DNA of 64,000 nt from Paraburkholderia dioscoreae (GTDB lineage Bacteria; Pseudomonadota; Gammaproteobacteria; Burkholderiales; Burkholderiaceae): NCBI RefSeq assembly GCF_902459535.1, contig NZ_LR699553.1, forward strand, positions 1,054,001 to 1,118,000, given 5' to 3'. The notes under the pieces are model-generated. The model saw only the letters and a program-made list of their open reading frames with translations, ran no database searches and was not told the origin of the DNA. Below, piece by piece: positions 8,996-17,532 of this stretch (the first letter of the stretch is position 1; each line of letters opens with the position of its first letter). The position numbers and the translations under genes are program-made.

Positions 8996-9386
8996 CCTGA
9001 AGCCTCGGTGTCGCGCGTGGCTTTGGCGTCGGCGGGCCCGGCGGCAAGTTGCACCGTGGCTGCTTGCATGCTGCGCCGCATCTCGAAAAGGTCGAAGATG
9101 TCCTGACGGTGCAGCTCCCGGATGAAGAATCACCGGTTGGGTCCAAAAGTCAGAAGGTTTCGGCGATAAGTCGGTTGAGCGCCTCTCGACGAGGAGGCCG
9201 GCTCACCTCGAACTTTTCCTTGAGTTCGAGTTTGTTCACTCGCTCGCCTGGCCGATTCGCATGGAGGACAGCCATCTCCTTCAGATGCTCGTGAAGTTCC
9301 TTTACGGTTGGTCTGGCGCGCTTTGGAGCGCTGGTCTCGCGCACGTGCGGTTCGCTTTCCCGAATGAGAGACGCGTAGCCTGCCAT
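8974..9386 (-). pseudogene. GntR-family (FCD/FadR type) regulator, decayed
   Basis: Read leftwards from 9386, the frame gives a GntR winged-helix domain: PGERVNKLELKEKFEVSRPP followed by RREALNRLIAET, the signature VSRxPxREALxxL helix. Near 9160 the frame shifts and continues as LLTFGPNR, then a TGA at 9130-9132 where the family has Gly. The same frame then goes on as FFIRELHRQDIFDLFEMRRS and MQAATVQLAA, the start of the FCD ligand domain. It ends at 8974 after about 135 residues in total, while full FCD regulators have about 230. The 3' end overlaps the end of the SDR gene. One frameshift, one nonsense codon and loss of most of the ligand domain make it non-functional. Confidence 0.8.
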
Positions 9387-9774
9387 TGTCTGCTCCGTTG
9401 CTGGCGCCCATTACTGCGCGAGGGGATAACTGAGGGCTGGCACGTTCGCTGGGCGTTTTGTCAGGCGATTGCGTTTTGCAGTCGGCGCACACCTGGCAGG
9501 GGCATGTAGCGAGATTTTGCTGTGGCTTCAACACAGCTGCGGTATCGTATTTGTTGCCAATTGGCAGCATACTGGTTTGAGCCTGATTCGGTCGTTCGGG
9601 ACGCGGCGGCGGTTAGAGCGCAGCGATGCTCGGGGCCTCGGCGACCTACCCGACATCGAGCAACGTCGATGCTCACGCAGAGCGAGCCGATGCGAAGTGC
9701 GTGTGCACTGCAGCATGCGAAGTCGTTCCCCGCAGGTCTGGACGAAACGACAGAAGAGCATAGGAGACGATGAA
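9387..9774. other. Divergent region between GntR relic and AraC gene
   Basis: No gene can be supported here. The AraC frame stays open upstream to 9469 but without a recognisable domain, and the ribosome binding site GGAGACG just before 9775 favours the short start. No clear operator was seen. Confidence 0.3.
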
Positions 9775-10635
9775 ATGTCAGACGCTCTAAGAATTCTTCA
9801 CGGAGAGTTTGGTCGCGTCGCACTGGTACTTATCGACAAGCCCATGGCGGTCCATGCTCATCGTGTGTGCCACATCATATTCAAGGTCGGCGGGGGAGCA
9901 ATCGAATTTGGCATCAGGGAGCGGCAGCATCGCCTTGACGCCAGAACCGTACTCCTCGTAAATGCTTGGGAGCCGCACTTCTATGAGCAGAAACCCCTTT
10001 CGCCGCCGGCCACGCTTCTGGCGCTCTACCTGGAGCCGGATTGGCTTCGTAAAGTTGACCGTCGTTTCTCGCTGAGTGCACATCCGCGGTTTTTCAGCAG
10101 CCCCGGTTGCGAAGCGGAAGGCAGAATTGCAAGAATTCGTGACGAGCTGCTAGATATGCTTGCTGTGAGGGAATCACCTTGGGGGAGAATCGTGGAGGAG
10201 ACAATCGTCGCGCTGATTGCTGAAATCACTGCGAAGGCTCAACCTTCACCCCACCTTTCGGCATGCGAGTTGATAGGAGGGGTGGCATTCGACGCACGCA
10301 TCCGGCATTGCATCGAGCTCATGCAGTACACGAGTGGGATTACCGTTGATTTCGATGAGATTGCGCGTTCAGCGAACCTGTCCCGACCTCACTTTTTTCA
10401 TCTTTTTCGCAAACAGACTGGCGTGACGCCGGCAACATTTGCGACGATGCTGCGCATGGAAGCCTCGATTGCCCGTGTCTCTTCGCCCGACGCCCCTTTG
10501 ATGGAAATCGGCTGGCAGATGGGGTTCGACTCGCCAGGCAACTTCACGCGTTTCTTTGTGGCCCAACAGGGGTTACACCTAGCCAGTACCGTCGGAAAGT
10601 GGAGTTGGTCACTCCGATTCTCCGGTAAGGCATGA
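9775..10635 (+). CDS. AraC-family transcriptional regulator with shifted C-terminus
   Basis: The protein is 286 residues from the ATG at 9775, chosen because AGGAGACG precedes it. Residues 1-150 are an AraC-type cupin ligand domain (AHRVCHIIFKVGGGAIEFG, LLVNAWEPHFYE). Residues 185-275 hold the two helix-turn-helix motifs: ITVDFDEIARSANLSRPHFF, HLFRKQTGVTP, then GWQMGFDSPGNFTRFFVAQQ. After QQGLH the sequence departs from the family. The alternative frame gives SQYRRKVELVTPILR and a stop at 10626-10628, exactly the family ending, so a one-base indel near 10580 replaces the last 18 residues. The second HTH is intact, so some function may remain. The ligand is unknown. Confidence 0.8.
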   Translation: MSDALRILHGEFGRVALVLIDKPMAVHAHRVCHIIFKVGGGAIEFGIRERQHRLDARTVLLVNAWEPHFYEQKPLSPPATLLALYLEPDWLRKVDRRFSLSAHPRFFSSPGCEAEGRIARIRDELLDMLAVRESPWGRIVEETIVALIAEITAKAQPSPHLSACELIGGVAFDARIRHCIELMQYTSGITVDFDEIARSANLSRPHFFHLFRKQTGVTPATFATMLRMEASIARVSSPDAPLMEIGWQMGFDSPGNFTRFFVAQQGLHLASTVGKWSWSLRFSGKA

Positions 10636-10780
10636 AAAGAACCATCCGGAAAGATAAGTCGACAGTTCAAGCGTCAGATTGCCACCTATAACTAAAAGAA
10701 CCGGGCGACGACCTGGAAGTACTTCTTCCGCGGCCACCTTCGGGATGACCGATGAACAGTCCAACATATAGGAGACAATC

Positions 10781-11116
10781 ATGGCCGGAGTGGGTAGCGA
10801 AAAGGTTTTTGAGAACGACAAGGTAATCGTGTGGAACTTCACCCTCGAACCCGGGGAGTGCACGCCCCTTCACACGCACGAGCGCGACTACGTGTGGTAT
10901 GCGATTGCCGGTGCGCCGCTCCAAATCTACGACGAAGAAGGTAAGGACCTCGGGGTCTTCGACGTCCCCACCGGAGGAATCTTCTCGCTAAAGTTGGAGC
11001 ACGGCTACCTGGAGGTGCTCTCGGAGATTGGCAAGGGCGCGCGCGTACCCGCGACGCACAAGGCTCTGAATGCCGGGCCCACCCCTTACCGCGAAGTCCT
11101 CATCGAATACAAATAG
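10781..11116 (+). CDS. Small single-domain cupin protein
   Basis: A 111-residue protein with a single cupin barrel. The metal-binding motif is visible as GECTPLHTHERDYVWY near residues 26-41 (His, His, Glu) with the second strand pair ending in LEVLSEIG. There is no signal peptide. GGAGACAATC precedes the ATG. It sits between the AraC gene and the dead flavin reductase and is the only gene of the 8.2-12 kb stretch without a visible lesion. Stand-alone cupins of this size serve as metal-dependent isomerases, dioxygenases or sensors; the role cannot be assigned. Confidence 0.8.
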   Translation: MAGVGSEKVFENDKVIVWNFTLEPGECTPLHTHERDYVWYAIAGAPLQIYDEEGKDLGVFDVPTGGIFSLKLEHGYLEVLSEIGKGARVPATHKALNAGPTPYREVLIEYK

Positions 11117-11441
11117 CGCACATCCGTTGCGACGATGTTGGTTGCAGCCGAATATCGTCGCGTTGCCGTGAACAGTTTGCGCGTTTAGCAAAAAACACAG
11201 AGGCAGCAAGCGCGGGCGGACAACTAAGAACGCCCGCGCAGCGCAACCGCGCCGCAGATGAAATCGAACAGGCGCTGTAGACGGCTCGTTCTGCTACCGC
11301 ACGTGCGAGTGGTCACAGTCGAGCCGATATTCGGCAAATTAGAAAAGTAATTTCGCCAAATGTGAACACTGCTGTCGGGGTGTTCGGTGCTACTGTTGTT
11401 GCCTTCTGGTGTGTGTCAGTAGAACAGAAGGAGACGCGGAA
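11117..11441. other. Gap with a hairpin and an operator-like element
   Basis: A hairpin with nine-base arms (GCGCGGGCG at 11210-11218 and CGCCCGCGC at 11231-11239) follows the cupin gene and may end its transcript, although no T run follows. Nearer the flavin reductase relic is the element at 11340-11366, described separately. No coding sequence was seen. Confidence 0.5.
11340..11366. promoter_or_regulatory. Upstream element shared with the second flavin reductase gene
   Basis: The stretch AAAAGTAATTTCGCCAAATG, starting at 11343, matches AAAAGTTATTTCGCTAAATA upstream of the intact flavin reductase (38837-38856) at 16 of 20 positions or better. At the intact copy the element contains a perfect palindrome; here the left arm is TAGAAA instead of GCGAAA. 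It lies about 80 bases before the GTG start in both copies, so it is probably a decayed operator or promoter element. Confidence 0.5.
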
Positions 11442-11968
11442 GTGCTAGCAGATATCGAGAGGATTACCCATCCACTGGAGCTTGCCGCGAGCTTCAAGTC
11501 GGCCATGAGCCGGGGCGCATCTTCAGTAGCGCTGGTCACTACTGTCGACGAAAACGGCCGTCCCCATGGCCTCGCCACGACGACATTCCTCTCTGTGTCA
11601 ATGAACCCGGCGTCCGCGCTGATATGCGTGAACCGTTCAGCAAGCGCATCGCCGGTGATTAAGGACAGCGGGGTCTTCTGCGTAGTTCTGCTGCAATCCA
11701 TTCATGAGGAAATCAGCGCCAGATTTAGCCGGCCCGATAATCGAGACCAGCGATTTGTCCAAGGCCGTTGGCGAGCTGGACCTGCTGGATTGCCGTACAT
11801 CGATGATGCGCCCGCGGTGTTCTGCTCCGTTGCCTGAGAGGTGGAGCACGGCACCCATACGGTCATCATCGGAAATGTACACAACGTCATCGTGCCAGAA
11901 GTTCGAGACCCTCTCGTTTATACGGGAGGGCGATACGTCGTCTGGATGCAGGTGATATGGAAAGTTGA
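11442..11968 (+). pseudogene. Flavin reductase (FMN component of two-component monooxygenase), nonsense-inactivated copy
   Basis: This is a diverged duplicate of the intact gene at 38935. The GTG at 11442 follows AAGGAGACGCGGA, as the ATG of the other copy follows AAGGAGACACAG. The flavin-reductase-like split-barrel domain reads ELAASFKSAMSRGASSVALV, then HGLATTTFLSVSMNPASALI and CVNRSASASPVIKDSGVF. At 11835-11837 a TGA replaces the Arg codon of the paralogue (VAREIEHGTHT there; VA-stop-EVEHGTHT here). The same frame then continues through HTVIIGNVHNVIVPEVRDPL. A one-base deletion near 11934 breaks the last residues; correcting it gives YRRLDAGDMES and a stop at 11968. The 142-residue truncated product would lack the C-terminal barrel strands. 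Confidence 0.85.
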
Positions 11969-12119
11969 GGGCAAGAAGTCAGATGGAATCGAGCGCGGTG
12001 GTTTCGCCTCCCCGCGAGGAATTAATCAGGAGACGGCATGCGCAACTGGGTTCGATTGGGTGGTCGCGAAGACGCAATTGCGAATGTTGTTTTAGTGCGA
12101 AAAAACTGGAGAGATGTAA

Positions 12120-13109
12120 ATGAGTTGGGAAGCTGACGAGGTACGAATTCATGAGTTTGGTGGTCCGGAACAGATGCGTCTGGAGAAGGTAACACTTCGA
12201 GACGTTGGGCCGGGTGAGGTTCTTCTGAGGCAGGATGCCGTGGGCATCAACTTCGTCGACACCTATCATCGCCGAGGCCTGTTTCCGATTGGCGAACTAC
12301 CGCGTGCACTTGGCGTGGAAGCCGCCGGGATTGTTGAGGCGGTCGGCGAGGGGGTGACGCGGGTCCGTGTCGGCGACCATGTCAGTTACCCGAGGTCGGT
12401 TACGACGGGTTCCTATGCAAGTCGCCGCATCATGCCCGAACGGATGCTCATGCGCCTTCCCGAGGGCATCAGTAATGAGGTCGCAGCAGCAATCAGCCTG
12501 CAGGGCATGACGGTCCATATGCTGCTAAAGGGTGTTCGTGAACTCAAGCCGGGCAACACCATTCTAGTTCATAGCGCAGCTGGTGGCCTTGGTCTTTTGC
12601 TGGTTCAGTGGGCGAAGAGCATCGGTGTGCGCGTCATCGGGACAGTCGGCTCGCCTGAAAAGGCGGAGTTGGCAAAGTCCGTTGGCGCAGACGAAACCAT
12701 CCTCTACAAAGAGGTCGACTTCGCGGAAGCGACGAAAGAGCTGACGAAAGGCGAAGGCGTCGATGTGGTCTACGAAGGCGTCGGCGGTGACACGCTCAAG
12801 CGTTCGCTCGCGGTTATCAAGCCATTCGGTCTCGCGGTCAATCTCGGCCAGGTTGGCGGACCTCTGCCAACGTTGGACCTGGCAGACCTCGGCCCATATC
12901 AGTCTCTTTCGGTGTGCGTGCCGGGTCTCTCGCCCTATCTGAAGACCTTGCAGGACATTCAGGTGGCAGCGGATGAGCTTTTCGGACATATCCTGTCCGG
13001 TGCGCTAAAGGTGCACATTGGCGCGCGGTTCCCCCTTGCCGCGGCTGCCGATGCTCACCGCCTTATTGAGAGCGGCAAGTCAATGGGCTCTGTCATTCTC
13101 GAGGTCTGA
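12120..13109 (+). CDS. Zinc-independent quinone oxidoreductase (MDR family)
   Basis: A 329-residue NADPH:quinone reductase of the medium-chain family. The N-terminal GroES-like domain has QDAVGINFVDTYHRRGLFP near residue 40 and LGVEAAGIVEAVGEGV near 65. The Rossmann domain begins at ILVHSAAGGLGLLLVQWAKS near residue 145. The zinc-ligand cysteines of alcohol dehydrogenases are absent, as expected for Qor enzymes, which reduce quinones or enones. GGAGAG precedes the ATG. It follows the dead flavin reductase directly and stands upstream of the converging solute-binding protein gene. In this setting an enone-reductase role is possible. Confidence 0.88.
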   Translation: MSWEADEVRIHEFGGPEQMRLEKVTLRDVGPGEVLLRQDAVGINFVDTYHRRGLFPIGELPRALGVEAAGIVEAVGEGVTRVRVGDHVSYPRSVTTGSYASRRIMPERMLMRLPEGISNEVAAAISLQGMTVHMLLKGVRELKPGNTILVHSAAGGLGLLLVQWAKSIGVRVIGTVGSPEKAELAKSVGADETILYKEVDFAEATKELTKGEGVDVVYEGVGGDTLKRSLAVIKPFGLAVNLGQVGGPLPTLDLADLGPYQSLSVCVPGLSPYLKTLQDIQVAADELFGHILSGALKVHIGARFPLAAAADAHRLIESGKSMGSVILEV

Positions 13110-13549
13110 TGCTTGAGCGAGCTTTGTTCGCATTTGTTTGTGCTGTCACAGAGCCCCTTGTTAGAAGCCGAGGCAGAGGGCCACACGTGACAGCGCAATC
13201 GTCGCAATGAACGGCAATTTCGCATCAAATTGAGCACCTGCGCAGTGAACGCATCGATATATCCTGCCTTGTCAGTCACTTTCCTGCAGCTTGACGCCTG
13301 CGCTACAAGCAGAACGGGCTGGATGTTCCGCACACGACTAGACGCTGGCTCTGGCCTGCGATTCGCACGTGAGTGGAACTCCTCCTGAAGGCTCATTACA
13401 GCTCGGCGCCGCTGCAGCCGACTTACGGGCCAATCCGTGTTGCGAGTGGCCGCCTTCGAGGCGGCCACCTGCTGAACGAATCATCTTCGGCCGGCCGTCG
13501 CTACCTACGCGACGTTGCGGTTCCGCTTCGGTCCGTTCAAGCTTGCGGG
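13110..13549. other. Convergent gap with a strong hairpin
   Basis: No gene is supported between the two convergent genes. A perfect hairpin GTGGCCGCC-TTCGA-GGCGGCCAC lies at 13446-13468. No T run follows on either strand, but its location between converging 3' ends suggests a shared transcription end or mRNA stabiliser. Confidence 0.5.
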
Positions 13550-14668
13550 CTATTTGTCTTTCGCCGAAAGTTTTGTGAATTCCTGAGGTTTGAGCACTAC
13601 GCCACAGTTGGTGTAGCTGGAGACGGTCTCGTAGCTGTCGGGCAGCTCAGGAAAGTAGTTGACATCGACCTTCATGTCCTTAGTCATTGCATGAAGAGGC
13701 GGAAGGTAGGCAAGAGAAGGAAGGGCTTTGCCTTGGAGTAGTGCGATGGCTGCCTGCATCGCTACGGGACCTTGACCGGGAGACGTTGAAATAGATATCC
13801 CGGGAATTTTCTGAGACACCAGCGCCTTGACGAACCCATTGACAGCGTCGCCGCCGACGGGCGTTGCCGGACCGTTCGCTGCTTTGAGAGCGTTGGTTAC
13901 GCCTTGGCACCCGTGCTGACAAACAATTGCGTCGAAATTGCCATTCACGGCGATGGCATCGGAGACGACTTTCTGAACGGTGCCGGTATCCCAGTTGCCG
14001 ACTACCTCTGTAACCTGAATGTCCTTGTACTTATCCAGGACCTCGCGCGCACCAGCATGTCGGGCTCGGTCATTTGGGGCACCCGCCGGTCCACGCACTT
14101 CGAGCAATCGGCCTTTTTTTGTTGGCATCAGGTCAACGACCGTCTGAGTCTTAAGTACGCCGAATGCCTTGAAATCCGGAGTGACTCTGAACACATCGGG
14201 ACTGTCTACAACGTTATCGAATGACACAAGTACTGTGCCCGCCTGCTTTGCACGCCGGATAACCGCGTCGAACGCCTTGGGGTTCACCGAATCAAAGACG
14301 ATGGCGTCATAGCCGACCTGGATGAAACTATCGATTGCAGCGATTTGGGCGACAACGTCGGACCCGGTGCCGACCACTTTCAGTTCCTTGATGTTCTTTG
14401 CATTCTCGGGTCGGGCAACCCACGCCTGCGTTTCCTGAACCATCTGTGTGAGCCACGGAATGCCGCTGAAGCCATAGACCAGCGCCACCCTGTAGGGTCC
14501 CGTGCGAGCCGGGTACTGAATCGTGCCCGCGGACGCTGGCGCGGGGGTATAGCAAGCCGGCATGAAAGTTTCGGCGGCCGTCGCAATCTGCGGTGCCATT
14601 GCCGCTACGAGCGCAAGTACCATAGCGCTCGCAAATGCGTGAGGGGCGCGTCTCGTTATATGTTTCAT
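13550..14668 (-). CDS. Periplasmic sugar-type ABC solute-binding protein, copy 1
   Basis: The product has 372 residues from the ATG at 14668 (GGTGGAGACAACA precedes it; an upstream ATG at 14689 lacks a site). Residues 1-31 are a signal peptide, with cleavage after ATAA before ETFMPACY. The rest is a type I periplasmic-binding fold: RVALVYGFSGIPWLTQMVQE, AAIDSFIQVGYDAIVFD, NPKAFDAVIRRAKQAG, GNWDTGTVQKVVSDAI. Four cysteines (MPACY, CQHGC, TNCG) are shared with its paralogue at 21122 and could form two disulfides, uncommon in this fold. It follows the PRISE reductase gene on the same strand. No ABC ATPase lies beside it, so it may use the importer encoded at 22302-25833. Confidence 0.9.
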   Translation of the reverse strand: MKHITRRAPHAFASAMVLALVAAMAPQIATAAETFMPACYTPAPASAGTIQYPARTGPYRVALVYGFSGIPWLTQMVQETQAWVARPENAKNIKELKVVGTGSDVVAQIAAIDSFIQVGYDAIVFDSVNPKAFDAVIRRAKQAGTVLVSFDNVVDSPDVFRVTPDFKAFGVLKTQTVVDLMPTKKGRLLEVRGPAGAPNDRARHAGAREVLDKYKDIQVTEVVGNWDTGTVQKVVSDAIAVNGNFDAIVCQHGCQGVTNALKAANGPATPVGGDAVNGFVKALVSQKIPGISISTSPGQGPVAMQAAIALLQGKALPSLAYLPPLHAMTKDMKVDVNYFPELPDSYETVSSYTNCGVVLKPQEFTKLSAKDK

Positions 14669-14721
14669 TGTTGTCTCCACCAGTCTCATTTCAATTTACT
14701 TCCAGCAATATCGGTACGCAC

Positions 14722-15807
14722 CTAGGGAATCAGGCGGTAATCACGTAGCCGACGCAAGTGGGAAAGAATGCTCTGATGCGAATCAACGCATGCACCAAAG
14801 CCAGCCTGCCGAATCTTGATGGTGCTTTGGACCATGTCGGTGCCGAAGTTCAGCTGACCGTCAAGAAATGGCCATGACACCAGCTCGGACCACAGTGTCG
14901 GCTTCAGATTGTGCTTTCTGATTGTCCGTTCCCAGAGGCTTGCCTTGTCCTGCATCTGTTCGGCAAGAGACATGGGCTGGGGCGCGGCGACCGGCATGTC
15001 GAAGAACTCTGCCACGTCAGGCCAGAGGTGCTGCCACCGGAAGTTGTCGCCGTTCGTGACATTGAAGATTTCATTGCGAGCGGAAGGAGATGTGAGCGCC
15101 CACCGCACGGCTTGACCGAGAATTTCAGAGTCTGTCGCCTGATGGAGTGCGGACCATGCCGCCAGGCTGCCTGGAAATCGCAACGGCACATTCAACTCAC
15201 GACTGGTTACGGCAAACGCCGCGATTCCCATGACAAGGTTCATCGGTGAGCCAATGCTTGGACCGATTACAGCATCAGGCCGTAGCACGGTCCAGTTGTA
15301 ACCCTGTGTCTGTGCACGAGCCCAGAGAATGTCTTCTTGGTCGTTGTAGAAAATCGGGCCCATGAAGCGCGGGTCACTTTCCTTGGCGGGCGATTTGTAG
15401 GCTCCGAGGTGTTCCGCGTATGACTTGCCACCGCCGATGAGAACAACAGACTGCAATCTCGCGCCCGCGATTCGAAGCCCTTTAAGTACGTTGCCGAGCA
15501 TCGAGGCATTGGGCTCAACAGCCGCAGCCATCGATTCCCTCTCGGCGTATGCGCAATAAACGACGTCGGTCACGCTTTCAAGTCTGGAGCGGGCGTCGCT
15601 TATCTCTGCCGGGTTAAGCAAATCGATGCGCAGGTGGTCCGCGGCTGGGGCTCCGGCGAGCATTTGAGTTGGGGCCGCGCGTCGTGCCGCAGTCAGGACG
15701 GTCCAGTCAGTGTTTCGCATGGCGCTCGCCACCGCAGTCCCGACTACGCCGTAGCCACCCACAATGAGGAGTCTTCGAGCTGGCGCAGACCCTGTGTTCG
15801 TCGTCAT
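14722..15807 (-). CDS. PRISE-type SDR enone reductase (progesterone 5-beta-reductase/iridoid synthase-like)
   Basis: A 361-residue extended SDR. LIVGGYGVVG near residue 14 is the NAD(P) loop, IFYNDQEDIL corresponds to the NFYYxxED motif with the catalytic Tyr, and RPDAVIGPSIGSPMNLVMG, NEIFNVTNGDNFRW and LRDYRLIP match successive motifs of plant progesterone 5-beta-reductase and iridoid synthase. These enzymes reduce the C=C bond of enones using NADPH. The gene heads a leftward unit with the solute-binding protein (53-base gap) and is divergent from LLM monooxygenase copy 1. A well-formed promoter lies at 15939-15967. A role in saturating a cyclic or terpenoid enone before further oxidation is inferred. 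Confidence 0.85.
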   Translation of the reverse strand: MTTNTGSAPARRLLIVGGYGVVGTAVASAMRNTDWTVLTAARRAAPTQMLAGAPAADHLRIDLLNPAEISDARSRLESVTDVVYCAYAERESMAAAVEPNASMLGNVLKGLRIAGARLQSVVLIGGGKSYAEHLGAYKSPAKESDPRFMGPIFYNDQEDILWARAQTQGYNWTVLRPDAVIGPSIGSPMNLVMGIAAFAVTSRELNVPLRFPGSLAAWSALHQATDSEILGQAVRWALTSPSARNEIFNVTNGDNFRWQHLWPDVAEFFDMPVAAPQPMSLAEQMQDKASLWERTIRKHNLKPTLWSELVSWPFLDGQLNFGTDMVQSTIKIRQAGFGACVDSHQSILSHLRRLRDYRLIP

Positions 15808-15938
15808 GGTTACCTTTCTGAAGGTTAATTGGACAATGATGCGGATGGGTCGTGTTGCTCTCGCTCCATGCTATGCGCGAGGCTCTGCTCTGAACTACCT
15901 TGAACTTGGACTCGTTCTTACGCACGGCCCTGAGACGG

Positions 15939-15967
15939 ACGATATGAGTGAACGAACTATGAGTCAA
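15939..15967 (-). promoter_or_regulatory. Sigma-70-like promoter with TTGACTCA element, locus A
   Basis: On the minus strand the -35 box TTGACT (15962-15967) and -10 box TATCGT (15939-15944) are 17 bases apart. The promoter points at the PRISE reductase gene, about 130 bases away. The box and spacer read TTGACTCATAGTTCG, nearly the same as at 20607-20635 and 44656-44684, which suggests a common regulator binding over the -35 region. Confidence 0.65.
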
Positions 15968-15996
15968 TATTCATTTATGATTAGTGAGTCATTTTC

Positions 15997-16073
15997 AGGG
16001 TAAACGACACGCATCTCGAGCCGGGTGAGAGTCATCAGTTTTTATGAAATCTGTTTTCTGAAATCTCAGAAAA
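15997..16073. promoter_or_regulatory. Duplicated control segment with 20-bp palindrome
   Basis: AGGGTAAACGACA at 15997-16009 recurs at 20665-20677, in both places exactly 20 bases after TGAGTCAATATTCATTT. Further on, TTTTCTGA-AATC-TCAGAAAA (16054-16073) is a perfect palindrome; the second copy at about 20751-20785 has the related but imperfect TTTCTGAAATCTGTTTTCGG followed by AGTTTCAGAGAAA. Both copies then share a TTATCCTGTG stretch. The segment lies in the 15808-16407 divergent region and may control the LLM monooxygenase gene. Confidence 0.6.
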
Positions 16074-16407
16074 TCAATTACCCGTCCGTCACTTATCCTG
16101 TGGCTAATAACGAGGCGAATAACATTGTTTCGATTTGCTTGGTATTTAGTGAGGCAATGAAATAATCGGAACGTCAGCGATGTTTTCGACGTGGTGCCTC
16201 CGGAGATAGGAGAGCATCCGGTGTGTCTGGGCGGCTGCACAGTTACCCGAATTTCAGACTATTCATACGTTCGAGGAGTGCCTGAGAGCACTGCCACCGC
16301 TTGTCCGTGTCCCGGATAAGCGGTCCGGCTTGATGCCTAGCCAGAATCAAAACGTACCGCGTAGACGGTCAGATGCTGGTCTTACATAGAAAGAGTAAGG
16401 AGATGAA

Positions 16408-17532
16408 ATGAAACTTGGCATTTTCATGCAGCCGCTCCATTTGTCTGGGGCACCATATCACGCAATGTATGACATGGACATTGCGTGTGCCATTCACGCG
16501 GACAAGGTAGGTTATGACGAGCTTTGGATGGGCGAACACACTTCGCAGCGAACGGAACCGGTAACCAACGCGCTACAGTTTCTCTCGACACTGATTCCCC
16601 TTACCGAGCGCATCAAGCTCTGCACTGGCGTGTTGAATTTGCCACATCATCACCCTGCCCGCATCGCGGCGGACGCAGCCATGTTCGACCATATGTCGAA
16701 AGGGCGCTTCATTATGGGCATTGGCCCAGGTGGCCTTGCATCGGACTTCGAGGTGTACAAGAGCGACCACAAGGCGAGCGGGGCAATGCTTGCGTCGTGT
16801 TACCAGATGATTCGCGCTATCTGGAACACCGATGCGCCATACGACCTGAAGACGGCGCATCACGAGGTCAGTATCAAGAACACCGTTCACGAAGACTTGG
16901 GCGTCGGACTGATGCCGGTCCCTTATCAGAATCCGTTCCCGCGGGTTGCCACGTCTGCAATGAGTAATTTTTCGAGCACCGCGAAACTTGCTGGGGCGAA
17001 CGACTGGGACGTCATTTCGGCCAACTTCAATCTGGCTTCTACAGTCGCATCGCATTGGCAGGCCTACACCGATGGCGCGCTGTCGGCCGGGGTCAAACCC
17101 GACCGCCGGAACTGGCGTGTCGCCCGTTCCGTGTTTGTTGCCGATTCGCAGGCCGAGGCCGACGAATACCTGGCCCGCGAAACCAACGCGCTGGCCACGT
17201 ACTTCGACTTCATGGTCACTCACCTGAAGGCCATCGGTTACGCGAGCATTTTCAAGTCGCGCCCCGACATGACCGACGACGAGGTGAACATCGAGCACTG
17301 TATTCGCGAGATGGTTATTGCCGGCGACGCAAACTCGGTCGTTGAACAGCTGGTGGCGTTCAGCGAGAAGACCGGTCCGTTCGGAACGCTCCTGACCACC
17401 TTCCATGAGTGGGATGACGAGCCCCTCTGGCGCCGTTCGATGGAACTGACGGCGAAGCAGGTGATGCCGAGGCTGAGCGAGTACATGGAGCCCCGGCTGG
17501 CCGATAAGCAGCAGGTCGAGTACGCGCAATAG
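16408..17532 (+). CDS. LLM-class flavin-dependent monooxygenase, copy 1
   Basis: A 374-residue bacterial-luciferase-like TIM barrel, the oxygenase half of two-component FMN monooxygenases. Motifs seen are MKLGIFMQPLH at the N-terminus, YDELWMGEHTSQRTEP near residue 35, LCTGVLNLPHHHPARIAADA near 72, GRFIMGIGPGG near 103 and FGTLLTTFHEWDD near 330. AAGGAGATGAA fixes the ATG at 16408. By eye about nine in ten residues equal those of copy 2 at 39610. Related enzymes attack cyclic ketones, terpenes or alkanals. Its former partner reductase nearby is broken, so it would depend on the reductase at 38935 or on host reductases. A perfect terminator follows. Confidence 0.9.
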   Translation: MKLGIFMQPLHLSGAPYHAMYDMDIACAIHADKVGYDELWMGEHTSQRTEPVTNALQFLSTLIPLTERIKLCTGVLNLPHHHPARIAADAAMFDHMSKGRFIMGIGPGGLASDFEVYKSDHKASGAMLASCYQMIRAIWNTDAPYDLKTAHHEVSIKNTVHEDLGVGLMPVPYQNPFPRVATSAMSNFSSTAKLAGANDWDVISANFNLASTVASHWQAYTDGALSAGVKPDRRNWRVARSVFVADSQAEADEYLARETNALATYFDFMVTHLKAIGYASIFKSRPDMTDDEVNIEHCIREMVIAGDANSVVEQLVAFSEKTGPFGTLLTTFHEWDDEPLWRRSMELTAKQVMPRLSEYMEPRLADKQQVEYAQ

